A DNA stretch of 64,000 nucleotides from Seminavis robusta (GCA_903772945.1 CAICTM010000191.1:1-64000); one strand, 5' to 3'; shown: positions 29,016 through 41,335, numbered from the stretch's first letter. Translations and numbers: made by a program. The notes: a model not told the origin generated them from the sequence alone.

Positions 29016-31942
29016 TCAACCACTGGCAGTATCTGTGACAGCAGCCATTCGGTGGAGGAGTTGCTGGAAAGGAGATGGCAGTATTTGTTGGAATTGCCTC
29101 ATTTGCATGGCGAGTTGCATCATTTGAATCTGTTGTTGTTGAAATTGAAGCATGTTACTCATGTAATTGTTTTGTTGTTTGTGCCACAGCTGCTTGGTGC
29201 TGCTGCTGCTGGTGGGGGTGGTGGTGGTGGTGGTGGTGGTGGTGCAATGGCCTCTGTTTCCATCGGTGTTTGTACTGTTGGTGGTCCACGATGCTGGACT
29301 GTTGGTGCTTCTACTGGTGGTTGTGGTTCTGTACAAGCCACACACAAACAACAATCATTTGGTGCATACTTCTGCGCTGTGGTTTGAATGCAACAATGAA
29401 CTCTGAAAAGACCTCTCTCCATTATCCTGTGGCAAAGGCTCTGCATTAGGAAATGGTGCATCCACACCAGCAGCCTCTGCTAGCAAATTCAGGTAAGCCA
29501 ACTCTGAATGGTTCCAGTATGGAACAACCTTTTCCCATCCAGCTGGAATTGACCTCTTTCTTCCAGACTGATTTGACAGGAAGGCTCTCTTGTGTCGAAT
29601 GTTGAGGTTGTATCTTGCTGTTCCAGCCAGGTTGAGTGCATCAGCAAGAGACTCCTCATACCACTTGCAAAATGGGCAAACTTGTCATGGAATGCTTCAG
29701 TTTGGTTCTCCTCTCTTTGACAGTACTCTGGGAGGCTTGTGCTTGGAATTGGTGATGGTGGATTGTGTCATACATTCTTCCAGTGCCAGGGGATCAGCCA
29801 AGTGACTGGCTTTGTCAACACAGTTCTCTACTGCTGGCTTGGTTGAGTAACAAGGTATATTCTTGACTGGATCAGTCCCTGCCTGGTGGCTACCATCACT
29901 GCAGTGACTTGTACCTGCAGAACCACTGCTGCAACCTGCCTCATTGTCTCAGGTTCTCTCATCTTCTTCCTTAGATACTTGGAGTACCTGGCTCTGAAGA
30001 CCTTGGAGGCTTGCATATCGGAGATCTCTGCCATGGAGTAGTGCTTGCCATTGGAGGACAAGAGGCCATGTTTCAATGCATGGAGAAGTTTCTCATAGTC
30101 ATCGGTGAGTACACATACAAGCAATCCAAGAGGTCTGTAGTGCTTGAAGTAATCAATGTGTCCCTTTCTCAAAGTTGACAGGATTCTCTTCTCATAATGG
30201 AACAGGCCAAGTCTTCCCTCGATTCCTGGAAAGAGTATCTCCCAGTAGTCATCCTGTGGGGCCAGTGTCGCTGTACATGGCAGCTGGTTGAAGTGGCTCC
30301 TCCTTGCTAGCTGCATGGCTGCATGGGAGAAGTGGATGGTCTTGGTGGTGGGAAACAGAACTGCAGAAGCAATCTCTCCAGTCTCAGTGCAGCATCCCAA
30401 ACAGCAGCAGCACCAGACTCTTGGAGTAGTTCTTGATCACCTGAAATATGGTCTTGGCAGAGATTCCTTTGTTGCACTTGAAACTTTGGATCTCTCTTGT
30501 TGTGCCTTTGGTTGTCACTGATTCTCCACGGATTCCTGTTTAAGCACAAGCAGCATCATAGATGTCACGATGGTGTCACCAAGAGGAGGAAATGTCGTAT
30601 GTAAGTGCCATCCTTTTGAAGAAGGGATCTGGATCATGTCACTTCCCTCCCATAGGACAAGTATGATGTCATGGCCCTAATGAAGTCTCTGTTGATTGCA
30701 TTGTAGATGAGCCGGCTGCAGAGTTCTCCATTTCCATAGGTCAACATGATGGATTCGAAAGTCTCAGTGGCAGTTCTGTCCAGGTGACATGCCTTGTTTG
30801 GAAGGCATACTTTGACTCCACAGGATAGAGGAGAGCAGCATGCTGTGGAATAGTACACAAGACTTCAGCACTGTTGGCATCAAACCTCCTCTGGCAGCAC
30901 TCACACTTCATTGACATGACAATGCACCAAGATGGAGCTCCAGTGATGCCAAAGATAGGAACAAGGTCTTGTTCTTGACCAGTTATGCCTCTCATTCTTG
31001 AGTTGGCCAGAGCATCTACCATCAGGACAAGACACAGCAATACCACATCGATTCCAGTCCACAAGAGGAGTTTCTGGCCAACAATAGAGTGATAGTGGGG
31101 AGATTTGAATTGCTCCTCTGTGGATGGAACTGTCATGGTAGTCCTTCAAAATGTTGGTGGAATTGTGGATTCCTTGGCTGATAATGGATTCTGACACAGC
31201 TTCTGCCATTGCTAGCATTGCAGTGGTGCTCCTTTGGTCTTGTGCTTTTCCACAAAGGCAGTATCGTTTACAAGAGTGGTTACCTTTTGACAAAGAGCAC
31301 TGGATTGTGTTGGTTGTGATGTCTTCTGTTGCCGCTCTTTGGTTTGCTGTGTTTGTTCTAGCAGTGAAGAATGCTCTCCATTCTCTCTTGTGGATGCTTC
31401 CAGCTTCCTCTCTCATTCAGTGGAAGAGGAGCACTGAAGTGCCTTGTGAGTCTTCTGCTCTCTCTGATGGTTTCCATTGTCAGCTCATTCAAATCTCCTC
31501 TTCCTCTTGTTACTTCAGAGAACGTGGTGTGATCTTTTTGGGACTCTGAGACCAAGATGTCTGGCCTTACAGATGATACACTTCTTGAGTGGATCAAAGA
31601 CTTCTGCTACCTCTCCTCCCAGCGTTGTTTGTGGTCCTTCTTCTCTGGCTCTCTTGGATCTGTTGTTGTTGTTGGAGGCGAGTTGATATGCTCTTTTCTG
31701 CTGGGAATTTCTATTCTGACTTTGGCAGCCCATCCCTTCATTTTGTGTTGTTGCTGCTGCTGCTGTTGGTGGCTCCATGATGCTCTCTTCTGCTGCTCTC
31801 TTCTGCTGCTTAATGACTGTCGAGTGGCTGTCGAGTGCTCTGGATAACTGTCGAGTGGCTCTGTTGTTGTCATGGTCGATCGATCCACGGAATCTTCTTC
31901 TTCTCGGAAAACAACAAGGAAATTTCGAACTTTATAGCACAC
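29016..31942 (-). pseudogene. Decayed transposase-like gene with N-terminal zinc finger
   Basis: Read on the minus strand, coding segments in changing frames follow one another. First is a Gln/Ser-rich start with a likely zinc finger (KKCIICKARHLG, then PKRSHHVL; 31515-31600). Next comes MKCECCQRRFDANSAEVLC with YPVESKYAF (30810-30920), then TATETFESIMLTYGNGELCSRLI (30700-30770). FPTTKTIHFSHAAMQLARR and STLRKGHIDYFKHY with YSKYLRKKMREPETM follow (29940-30350). The end has WYEESLADALNLAGTARYN, a poly-proline tract from a (GGT)n run (29210-29245) and a Gln/Met-rich tail. I recall similar proteins as abundant, transposon-like families in diatoms, but the superfamily is uncertain. Frame changes show it is not functional unless introns explain them all. 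No terminal inverted repeats were found by eye. Confidence 0.5.
29210..29245. repeat. (GGT)n microsatellite
   Basis: About eleven GGT/TGG units in a row, giving poly-proline on the minus strand inside the transposase-like gene. Confidence 0.9.
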
Positions 31943-31949
31943 TGTATCC

Positions 31950-32760
31950 GTAATAACTATAAATGGTACGTTAAGTATATTTGAATTTTTGCGACATACT
32001 TCATGACGTATTAGGTTGATTAGCCAATCACATTACTGCCTTCTACCGCTTTCACCCTGAAGAGCAATTACCGGTAAGCCCGAAACAAAGAAGCACGATA
32101 GACTACAAGAGTCAAGCGGAAATCCTGCACCAATTTTAAAAAGAAGGGCGTCAGAAGGGAAGCAATAGAATTATTGCGAAAGAACTACATGTACTAAATA
32201 TCTATACTAGTACAGTACTACTGTACTCTGTACGAGTATGCATAGTGGTGTATGTTTAAATGTGTTCGCGCGCATACCTTTAGTACTAAATAAATAGTGG
32301 AGTATTGAACTAATTTCTTTGACATTCCAGCTTTTGCCGCGATGGAAAACCGAAGCGCTTGAACTTCCGTTTGGGGGCTTTAGCCTTCTCACTAAGTCTT
32401 GCCAACCATATGTCAGATGGATCGATGAAAGAGCGAAGGTTAAGATTGGAGGTGCAGCAGAAGCGTTAATGGCTGCACAATTGGTTAGGACAGGTGGAAG
32501 GCTCGAGGAGTTATTGATGTATGCTATGTTGACCAGGACACAAATAGCAAGATGTGGCTGTTCATTCGCTGTCTCAAGCCTCGCAGTCTTGGCAGCGCTA
32601 TCGCGGCCAGCCATACCTTTCGCCACGCCGCGATGCTCGAGCTCAAGTGTCTCGAAAGAGAGTCCACTATCTAGCTAGTCAAGGCTGCACACAAAACTTG
32701 AAGGTCCATCGGGAGCAACAAACACAACAAAGCCATATTGACCAAGAAAAAAAAGCCAAA
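31950..32760. other. Upstream region of the twin acyl-AMP ligase gene
   Basis: No separate gene. Plus and minus frames at 32207-32678 overlap and look like chance. The last 50 bp before the ligase start is A/C-rich with few G, like the leaders of other genes here. An in-frame ATG at 32554 would add 69 residues, but that stretch has no similarity to the start of module 2, so it is treated as untranslated. Confidence 0.5.
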
Positions 32761-35700
32761 ATGAGATTCTTCTCAACCATCCTTGAGGCCCTCAACCACC
32801 ATGCTATTCAGACTCCTGACAAGGTCGTCTTTACATGGGTTAACAACAAATGTGAGGAGCAAAACAAGATGACATTCAAGCAGCTGGAAAATGAATCCAA
32901 TGCCGTGGCGGCTCGTCTGCTCAAATTGGGATGTAAGAAAGGAGATCGTGTCATGGTGGCATACCCTTTCGGCCTCGAGTTTTTGGCGGGCATGTTCGGT
33001 GCTATGAAGATCGGGGTCATCCCTTGTTCCATCTATCCGCCCAATCCCAATCAGCTCAAAATAGATATGCCCAAGTTCCGCGGATTTGCTGAGGATGCTG
33101 GAGCCAAGTTTGCTCTATCCACCAATAAATTTGTTGCTGGCATGACCGCAGCTAGTGTCCTCTACAAGACTGGGGTCACATGGATTGGAACAGACAAACT
33201 GTCAATCAAGAAGAGCAGCCCCCAAAGGCCCAAAAATTACGAAAAATTTGTAGGAGAGCCAGAAGATATATGTTTTATCCAGTACACGTCAGGCAGTACT
33301 GGACGTCCGAAAGGAGTCATGATCAGCCACAACAACCTAGCTGAGAATTGCAGGGCTGTTGGCACTTCCCTCCAGCTTACTTCTACTTCACTGACTGCAT
33401 CATGGGTGCCTCAATATCATGGTAAGATTAGTTTTGAAGAAACAAGCCACTATTTGATATTTGTGCCATGGATGCCAAGAATTTGACAATTATCCTTTCA
33501 CTCAATCTTCTTATAGATATGGGACTTGTGGGTGGCTTCATGTCAACCCTGTATTCTGGTGCGATCCTTGTCATGGCTTCGCCTCTGGACTTTCTATCCA
33601 AACCAATTCTTTGGGCCGATTTGATTGAGAAATATCGGGCATCGCATACATGTGCCCCTAACTTTGCATACGCCTTGCTCGTAAAGAAACTAAAGAAAGC
33701 CAACAGGACAGCTGACTGGAGTTGCTTGCAGTTTGCTGGGTTTGGTGCGGAACCTACCCAGAAAAGTGTCGTTGAGGATGTGGCAAAGACTCTATCGGTC
33801 AGGCCAGGAAATGTTTGTAACCTCTATGGCCTTGCAGAGTCAGTTGTGTGGCTTACAGGTGGACCTGCCATTCCAGACTCTGAAGGTCTCGTCTGCTGTG
33901 GAGAAGTCGACTCACCAACCCTCAAGCTCCGAATTGTACAGGATGGAAAAGAGGTTGATGATGGACAAGTTGGAAGTATCTGGGCCCAGTCACCCCGAGT
34001 TGCTGCTGGATACTATGGTCAGTCTGAGCTAACCACCGCTACCTTTGCCAATGTATTGCCTGGCTATGATGGTACCTGGCTAGACACTGGTGATTTGGGA
34101 AAGATCATGGATGGACAGCTCTATGTCACTGGAAGAGTCAAAGATGTGATCATTATCAATGGAAAGAACTATTACCCAACAGATGTGGAGCTCTCTATTG
34201 ATGAAGCTTTTGGTCACATTATCCGTCCAGGAAGGACCACTGCCTTTCAGCACGGAGAGGACAGTATTGGCATCACAGTAGAGGCTCGCAAAGGGTTTGA
34301 CAAGTCAGCAAATGCTGATTTAGCAATTCAAGTATCCAACCATGTATCCCAGATCCATGGGCTGTTTGCCACTGAGGTTCTGGTCCTAAAAGTGGGCGTG
34401 ACACCAAAGACCACATCTGGCAAGCTGAAGAGGTGTGAGATCCGGCAGACAACTATGGCTGGTGGCTGGAATGAGTCTTCTATGTTTGTACAGTTCCAGC
34501 GAAATGACCAAACAGTTCCCATGGTGGACGACAACCGCAACAGACGACCAACACACCTAACAACTGCTCTCCAAGGAGGAAGTGATGAAACTATGCATTG
34601 CTTCTCTACGATTCTTGAGGCCCTCAACCATCATGCCATTGAGACTCCCGACAAGGTTGTCCTGACTTGGGTGGATAAGGAGTGTGAAGAGCAAAACAAA
34701 TTGACATTCAAACAGCTAGAGGACCAATCTAACGCCGTGGCTGCGCGTCTGCTTAAGCTTGGATGCAAGAAAGGAGATCGGGTCATGGTGGCCTACCCCT
34801 TCGGCCTTGAGTTTTTGGCTGGCATGTTTGGAGCGATGAAGATTGGAGTCATCCCCTGCTCCATCTATCCACCCAATCCCAATCAGCTTAAGACAGAAAT
34901 GCCCAAGTTCCGCAGATTCGCAGAGGATGCTGGAGCAAAATTTGCTCTCTCGACTAACAATTTTGCTACTGGCATGACCGCAGCTAGTGTCCTCTACAAG
35001 ACTGGTGTTACATGGATTGGAACTGACAAACTTGCCATCAAGAAACACAACCCAAACACTACGACAGCATATGAGAGATTTTTGGGAGAACCCAACGATA
35101 TCTGCTTCATCCAATACACATCTGGCAGCACTGGGCACCCCAAAGGAGTTATGGTCACTCACAACAATCTAGTTGAGACCTGCACGGCTGGCATTTCCTT
35201 GACTGATTTAAATATTGCGTCTGTGGCAGCTCTTTGGGTCCCACAATATCATGGTAAGCCTTGCTGGTGACTCATGGCTCATCACTGCAGTGACAACTTA
35301 TTTTTCTGATTTGATCCCTTCATGTTTCTTGCTCCTAATTTTAACAGACATGGGGCTTACAGGATTTATGTCCTGCCTCTATACTGCCAGTCAACTGGTT
35401 GTGGCATCACCACTAGACTTTATTGCCAAACCACTGCTGTGGACTGATATGGTGGAGAAATACAAAGCTACCCATACGTCAGCACCCAACTTCGCCTATG
35501 CCCTGCTCCTCAAGCGGTTGGAGCAAGCAAACAGAAAATCCCACTGGAGTTGCATGAAGGCGGCGATGTTCGGAGGTGAACCAGCACAAAGCCATGTTGT
35601 GGAAGCGGTAGCAAAGACCCTCTCCATCAAGCCTGAGCATGTCTACAATATCTATGGCATGGCTGAAATGGTGGTCTTTGTCACAGGGGGGCCAGCCAAA

Positions 35701-38700
35701 ATACACTGTGAAGAAGGGCTTGTGTCTTGTGGCAAAGTAGATTCCCCAAGTCTCAAGATCCGAATTGTTCAGGATGGACAAGAGGTTGTTGAGGATGGTG
35801 AGGTGGGATCCATCTGGACTCAATCACCACGGGTGGCAGCTGGGTATTATGGCCAATCAAAGCTCACTTCCTCTACATTTGCCAATGCTTTGGCCAGCTA
35901 TGATGGCACCTGGTTGGACACTGGTGATTTGGGAAAGATTGTGGATGGACAGCTCTATGTGACTGGAAGAGTCAAAGATGTGATCATTGTCAATGGAAAG
36001 AATTACTACCCAACTGATGTGGAGCTCTCTATTGATGAAGCTTTTGGTGACATTATCCGTCCAGGCAGAACCACTGCATTCCAGCACGGGGAGGACAGCG
36101 TTGGAATCACTGTGGAGGCGCGAAAGGGCTTTGAAAAGGCAGTAAATCAAGATTTGGCTGTCCAAATAGCCAACCATGTTTCTAGATTTCATGGATTGTA
36201 TGCTACAGAGGTTCTGGTCCTGAAACTGGGTGTGACACCAAAGACCACATCTGGCAAGCTGAAGAGGAGTGAAATCAAGCATACTACTATTGCTGGTGAC
36301 TGGAAGGAGCCTTCCATACTAGTTCAATTCCAGCGGAACGAAGTTGCTGCTCGTGAGTTTGACATATCAGAAAGAACCAAAAGTGAGATCATGCAGCAGT
36401 CAGTAAGGTCACCTCATGGCATGGCATGGGGAACCAGTATTGATGATTCCATTGCAGAACCTGGATCGTCCCTTCAGGAAAAAGATGAAAGTGTGGACAC
36501 TTTTCCATCCAGGTTCAGCATTCTCCTCTCGTCTGTTCTTGGGGGTGGTGTAGACACATGCAGGACATGGGCTGAGAATGGACTCACATCTCTCAAAAGC
36601 GCCGAACTGAGGAACTCGGTGGAGGAAGAGTTCCATGTTTCACTTCCTACCGACTTTGAACAGCAATATCCTACCCCAACAGCACTTGCAGATTTCTTAG
36701 TGTCTTCAGAAGGCCAAAGCTTCCCTGAGGATGCCATTGGCAACCATGAGTTTGAGTGGCATACTTCCAGGTCAAAATGCAGCAAGCTCCAACTCGGCAT
36801 TGCTCAGGCACTTGGATCCTTTGTGATACTGTCCTTGTTCTTGCTTTCATTTATTCCGTCCTACTACCTGGGATCATGGGTATTGGATCAGTGTGACTCA
36901 GATGGTGTCCAAGAATGCAATTTCCCCTTCATTGGGATTATTCTACCCCTGCTATTTCCATTGTTCATTCTATCCTTCTCAGTGATAGTGGTGCTTTGTA
37001 AGCATGCTGTGGTAGGATGTTATGAACCCCGACAGTTAGACTTGTTGTCATGGAAGTACATCCGATGGTGGTTTGTTGACAGACTCCTGGAAATCTGGGA
37101 GTCACTCTTGGGACATTTTGTTGTGGATTCAAGATACATCTGGATCTTCTATTGGCTCCTTGGTGCAGATTTGGCATGGTCTGCCAAGATCAACTCCTAT
37201 ATCCGGGAATTCGACCTTGTCAAAGTCGGCGAGAATGCCACAATTGGGCACCCCCTTAAATGCAGAAAATTTTCCCAGCATAGCGATGGGAGTACAAAGT
37301 TGACCTTCCGGCCAATTGTGGTGGGCAAGAACTGCCAGATTTCTGGCATGGTCAGTCCAGGAGTCAAGATTGGAGAAGGCAGCAAGGTGGACAAATTGAC
37401 TGCTGTGAAAGAAGGTGCTGTAATCCCGAATGGTGTCCTTGCCAGAGGAGTCCCAGCATACAATGCTGGACTCCACATACAAAGAGATCCAAAGTCGCAA
37501 GAGGATTCTCTTTTGGGCAGTTTCAAGATCGCATGGAGGCTGCTTGAAGTATACTACTTTTTTGCACTCTATTACTTGGTCCACACCCTGCTGCTTCTGG
37601 TCTTGCCTGCATGGCGCTATGCCACAATTCTCCATTGGTTCCTGCTAATTCCGGCTTCCTCTTCTCTTGCTCTCCTTACAAGCATTCCTCTCAAATGGCT
37701 TCTTATTGGAAAGCGGGATCCAGCAGATGCATATGAAGCAACCCTCTGGCGCCGAGCAACCAATTGGGCATGTGACTTCCACTTCCGTGTGGCTGCTTTA
37801 CCCATCACTCCATTCATTGGCCAGTCGCGGCTTTGGAGTGTCATTCTTTTCCTCCATGGTCTTGATGTTGACATGGCATCAGTGCTCAACATCAACCCAT
37901 ACACCAAGTTGTCTCCCTCGAGGGTTGACTTTGTCAAGATCCGCAAGTCATTCGTAGCGACCATCACATTTGAGTTTGATTGCAAAGCTGATTCGAAGAT
38001 TGAGATCGTCAATAGCAGCGTTGGCTATCATGTAAATGTTCACTCTGGTGTCAAGATAGTGCGATCAATGATTCCACCAAGGACTGATTTGTTGGACAGC
38101 ATCTATGATGTAAATGAAGCATCGCAAAATTTGAACTTATCCATCCTCATGAACATCATTCTTCCAGAGTTATCTCAACAAGTGCTCAACGCGGTTCTCT
38201 TTGCAAGCCTCATACCTTCCTATGAGATTGTTTATTATGCCACCCAAACTACATCCTCAACTTGGATTGCCATGCCTTGTTTTGTTGCAGCTCTTTTCAC
38301 ACTGCTTCTCGTGTGGATTCTTTCTGCCAGGACAGTTGAATGGCTCATGTTGAAGTTGCCCAGAAATCTTCAACAATGTCTGTTTGGAGTCTACATCAAT
38401 CATGTTTGGTTTTTCCGTATTTGGAATTTGCTGGAAGTTCTCCTTTCTGGTACTCCCATGTTTGCCTATTATGCTCAATTCATGGGTGCTAAAGTGGATG
38501 GTGATCTCTGGTACTTTGGCATTGCTCTCTATGAATATGGGAAGATGCACTTCCAGGGACGCACAGTTGTTGTGGACAGCTCTAGTCTGAATGGCCACTA
38601 CATTGATGGTAATGGGCTTACCATTGATGATGTCTGTGTGTCTGGTGTTCTTCATCCTGGGTGCTTTGTTGTAGCTGGATCCGTCCTGTCTGGGAAGGAG

Positions 38701-38766
38701 AATGGCCCTGGGAAGGTATTCTTGAGCAATGTTGGTGATGGCACTGGTGTCATGGAGCAGCTGTAG
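32761..38766 (+). CDS. Twin fatty-acyl-AMP ligase / carrier / membrane-hexapeptide megaenzyme
   Basis: Three exons (32761-33421, 33517-35253, 35348-38766) give about 1938 residues. Module 1 (1-579) and module 2 (580-about 1150) are adenylate-forming ligases: each has YTSGSTGxPKGV, PQYHDMGL (split by the intron), YGxAE, WLDTGDLG, GRVKDVIIxNGKNYYPTDVE and the lysine in TTSGKLKR. The NxYPxDVE form and the HDMGL motif fit fatty-acyl-AMP ligases, which activate fatty acids and pass them to a carrier. A carrier domain follows with GLTSLKSAEL; Ser1214 would hold phosphopantetheine. The last 650 residues have two groups of membrane helices and hexapeptide-like repeats (VVGKNCQISGMVSPGVKIGEG). This resembles the terminal domain (TIGR02353 type) of bacterial poly-lysine-synthetase-like enzymes. 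No condensation or thioesterase domain is visible. The product is unknown; an acylated carrier or amide/ester made at a membrane is likely. Confidence 0.88.
33422..33516 (+). other. Intron 1 of the twin ligase gene
   Basis: A 95-bp intron, GTAAGATTAG to CTTCTTATAG. Splicing joins PQYH-D-MGL, the most conserved ligase motif, and keeps the frame. Confidence 0.9.
35254..35347 (+). other. Intron 2 of the twin ligase gene
   Basis: A 94-bp intron, GTAAGCCTTG to TTTTAACAG, at exactly the same codon and phase in module 2 as intron 1 in module 1. Confidence 0.9.
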
Positions 38767-38769
38767 CCA

Positions 38770-39248
38770 GGCAGTTCATGCCATGAATCTCTACTTTTAA
38801 TTAACTACATGTATACATTTTCAAGCAGCAGCTCGCTTCTGTCTTATTGCGCCGTTTCATAGCATAGAGGAGCGTACCGGTACATGTAGTTGTTTCGGGC
38901 TAACTCATTGTCTCTATCGGGGAGGAGCAGTTCGGAAGAGGTTTCATACAGGATTTAAAGTAGAAGTCCTGCCCTAAATCCGCGCTTAAATCTTAACATA
39001 CCGTTGAGGAACACCCAGAAGCATACTCTGAAGGACTTCTCCTTTTGGACCAGCTGCAATGTCATTCTGACGTGTTGGATGCAAACTTGGATACTTCACC
39101 TCTTCGAACTCTCTACAAGTACATGCATGTATCTCGCCCGATCCTCAACCCCGAATGATCCCATCGTTGCTAGCTAGCTATTTAGTTCTAGCACTATAGC
39201 ATTCAAGTTGGACAGTCAGTCATACTAGTATATAGAATAGGAGACAAG
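38770..39248. other. Intergenic, no gene
   Basis: 3' flank of the ligase gene and upstream part of the next, broken gene. Contains TTGCTAGCTAGCTA palindromic words. Confidence 0.6.
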
Positions 39249-39819
39249 ATGAATCCAGAAGCCAATGCAGATGACAGCCATACCGGTAATAGTTCAGGTA
39301 CTAGCAGAGCCAGCACAAATCCCCGCATGCGATTGACTCCCACGGAACTTGCGTGGGCATTGGCCATCCAGGCAGCGATCGAGGCGGATTCCGAAATTGA
39401 CACTGTGAGTGATTTCGTCTGTGCGCATGCAGTTGGCTCTGGTAGAACGATCGAGACAATGTCGCAGCAGCCTTGGATCGAGCACGTCAGTTGCAGTACT
39501 TTTGTCAAGAATACAAAATCCTAAAGACTTCGCTCCCACAAGCACAAAAGGCGCTGCAAACGTCCATGCAAGATTTGTTTCCCGGTCGATCATTACCTAT
39601 CCTTATCGTACATCAAGTTAACCACACCAGCAGCAACGAGATGGATCATTACGTCTTGGCCATTGATTGCACCAAACTTTACGGAAAAGTGTTGACATCC
39701 CAGCTGCAGCAGCCCTGGAAACCTTCTTGACAGCCATGTACTATCTGTTGCAAGCATTGCATCCGGATTTGCAAGCCGTCAAACAGGGCGTCATTTTAAT
39801 CATTCAAATTTTGTCGTGA
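39249..39819 (+). pseudogene. CRAL-TRIO-like lipid-binding protein gene, frameshifted
   Basis: It starts MNPEANADDSH and reaches LTPTELAWALAIQAAIEADS then EIDTVSDFV. The match then moves to other frames: RARQLQYFCQEYKILKTSL with LFPGRSLPI and DHYVLAIDCTKL, then ETFLTAMYYLLQALHPDLQ with QAVKQGVILII before a stop at 39819. Together these look like the N-terminal half of diatom proteins annotated as CRAL-TRIO (Sec14-like) lipid carriers, as I remember them. The lipid-binding C-terminal half is missing and at least two frame changes are present. A function is therefore not expected. The family name is from memory and not certain. Confidence 0.5.
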
Positions 39820-39824
39820 CTAAC

Positions 39825-40600
39825 ATACAATTTGCTTAAAAAAGATGATGGCGATGATGCGATGGTGCTTGATTGGATTGGGGGAAGCCTCGTATTCATG
39901 GAGAAGGCGAGTGCGGGGCCGCAGCAAAGATCGAGGACTGATCATGCAATCGGTCGATCCCGGATGGAAGAGCCCAAAACGCTTTAGATTGCTGCTAGCT
40001 AGCTAGAGAGATTGAGGGCTATTTTCCCCGACCTGTCTGCTACCGTATTAGATTGGCTCAACACAACTAGCTACGGTATGCCTGACGATATATGGAATGA
40101 CACGTTATGCTTTCCGCGGAAGCCAAGTAACAAGCAAGAAAATGGCTGGCACCAGCCACACCCGGAGCTACCAACAGCCACGCCAACTTCACAAAGATGT
40201 GGCTATTCTTCAGATGGGACTCATGGCTTATCCTGGCTTGACGGAACCAATGTAGCCCTTCCGGATTGGATTCGAGCTGACTGGCTATCCTTGCTTTCGC
40301 AATCCTTGCTTGCTTTCGTAAGACTCCTCCTGTAGCCGACCCGGGCAGAAAGGAATGGTGAATCGAATCGAATCAGCTAGGAGAGGAGCTCTCCTTTTTG
40401 GGGGCTTCCTTCAGGTTCAGCATGCATGCAGTGTACGTGTGCAGACGACCAAAGCTGGCTATCTACTTGATTGCTACCGGTAGCTTTATTAGAGAGACCA
40501 AGGATATTGACCAAAAAGCATTATCTTATTATTATTATTGTTTGTGCGTTGGTTGACTTGCAACTGCCACACGCACTGCAACAATGTAGCTATTATAGTC
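39825..40600. other. Intergenic, no supported gene
   Basis: The open frame 40012-40335 has no known features. A GAATCGAATCGAATC word occurs near 40361. A short ATT/TTA run lies near 40530. Confidence 0.5.
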
Positions 40601-40606
40601 TGGTAG

Positions 40607-41065
40607 CTATTGTTGAGTACTGGTACTGTTTTTGGAAGCAATTTCGTGCAGGGTCTGTTCCAATTTCTTTTCCCTCAGGGTCCTGAGCTTCATGTTGCCA
40701 CGTTCGTCTTGAATCATGACGGGAATTCGGGCCGTGTACAGATCCTCCTTGCGCTGAAGGTCTTGCACGGCGGGTCCGCTCTGAACACGACGTTTGCGTC
40801 GTTTTGGGGCTGTCATTGTTGTTTTCTTGGTACTACTAGTAGTTTCTTGCAGCTGGACCTTTTGGGTGCCATCAGTGGCAGCGCTGCTGGTAGTATGATT
40901 CAGAGTTGTGCTGACCCTCAGGGGCCCCTCGTGTTGCAGGCATTGCTTGGTGATCTTGGCACTGATCACCTCAAAGTCGTCGGGAATGGCAAAACTACTG
41001 TTGCTGTCCAGCAGCAAGGCTTGACGGTATTTCAAAAGGGGAGCGGAGACAGTTCTAGAGACCAT
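40607..41065 (-). CDS. Small basic protein, possible distant member of the DNARxH/CRWESC family
   Basis: A 152-residue protein when started at MVSRTVSAPL (41065), just after an A/C-rich, G-poor leader like those of other genes here; the frame stays open 50 codons further upstream, but that part is low in complexity. Residues 15-38 (RQALLLDSNSSFAIPDDFEV then ISAK) align with VTLVADNARTHESPETFEV-VSAK of the protein at 51497-52138. The shared FEV-[IV]-SAK block, the following Cys, a Thr/Ser-rich middle and a basic KRRKRR block are the basis for linking it. The CRWESC and LELW motifs are absent, so membership is tentative. A basic block could act in nuclear import. No signal peptide or membrane segment. 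Confidence 0.5.
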   Translation of the reverse strand: MVSRTVSAPLLKYRQALLLDSNSSFAIPDDFEVISAKITKQCLQHEGPLRVSTTLNHTTSSAATDGTQKVQLQETTSSTKKTTMTAPKRRKRRVQSGPAVQDLQRKEDLYTARIPVMIQDERGNMKLRTLREKKLEQTLHEIASKNSTSTQQ

Positions 41066-41335
41066 TGTGTTTCGTTCGGTTGTTTGTTTGTTTGTAAGTT
41101 GACTTGTGGGTTTGTTCGCTTTGTGAGTTTGTGAGTCGAGTTGATTTTGTTTTGTGAGCTCGAAAACGAAACGGCGTTGCATGAGAGCTCTTCTGCTTTG
41201 CTGGTTCTCATGCATCAGCCTTCCATCTCATTCGTTTCAAGTAAGTAGTACCGGTAGTACCGCGGGATAATACCAGTCACAGTTGTGATTGGCAGGATCC
41301 GAACGAAGCGCTTCTGCATGCACTGGTTCAGGATC

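Noticed and set aside
32207-32626. 139-codon minus-strand frame before the ligase gene
   Set aside because: Overlaps a plus-strand frame of similar length and lies in the probable promoter; no features.
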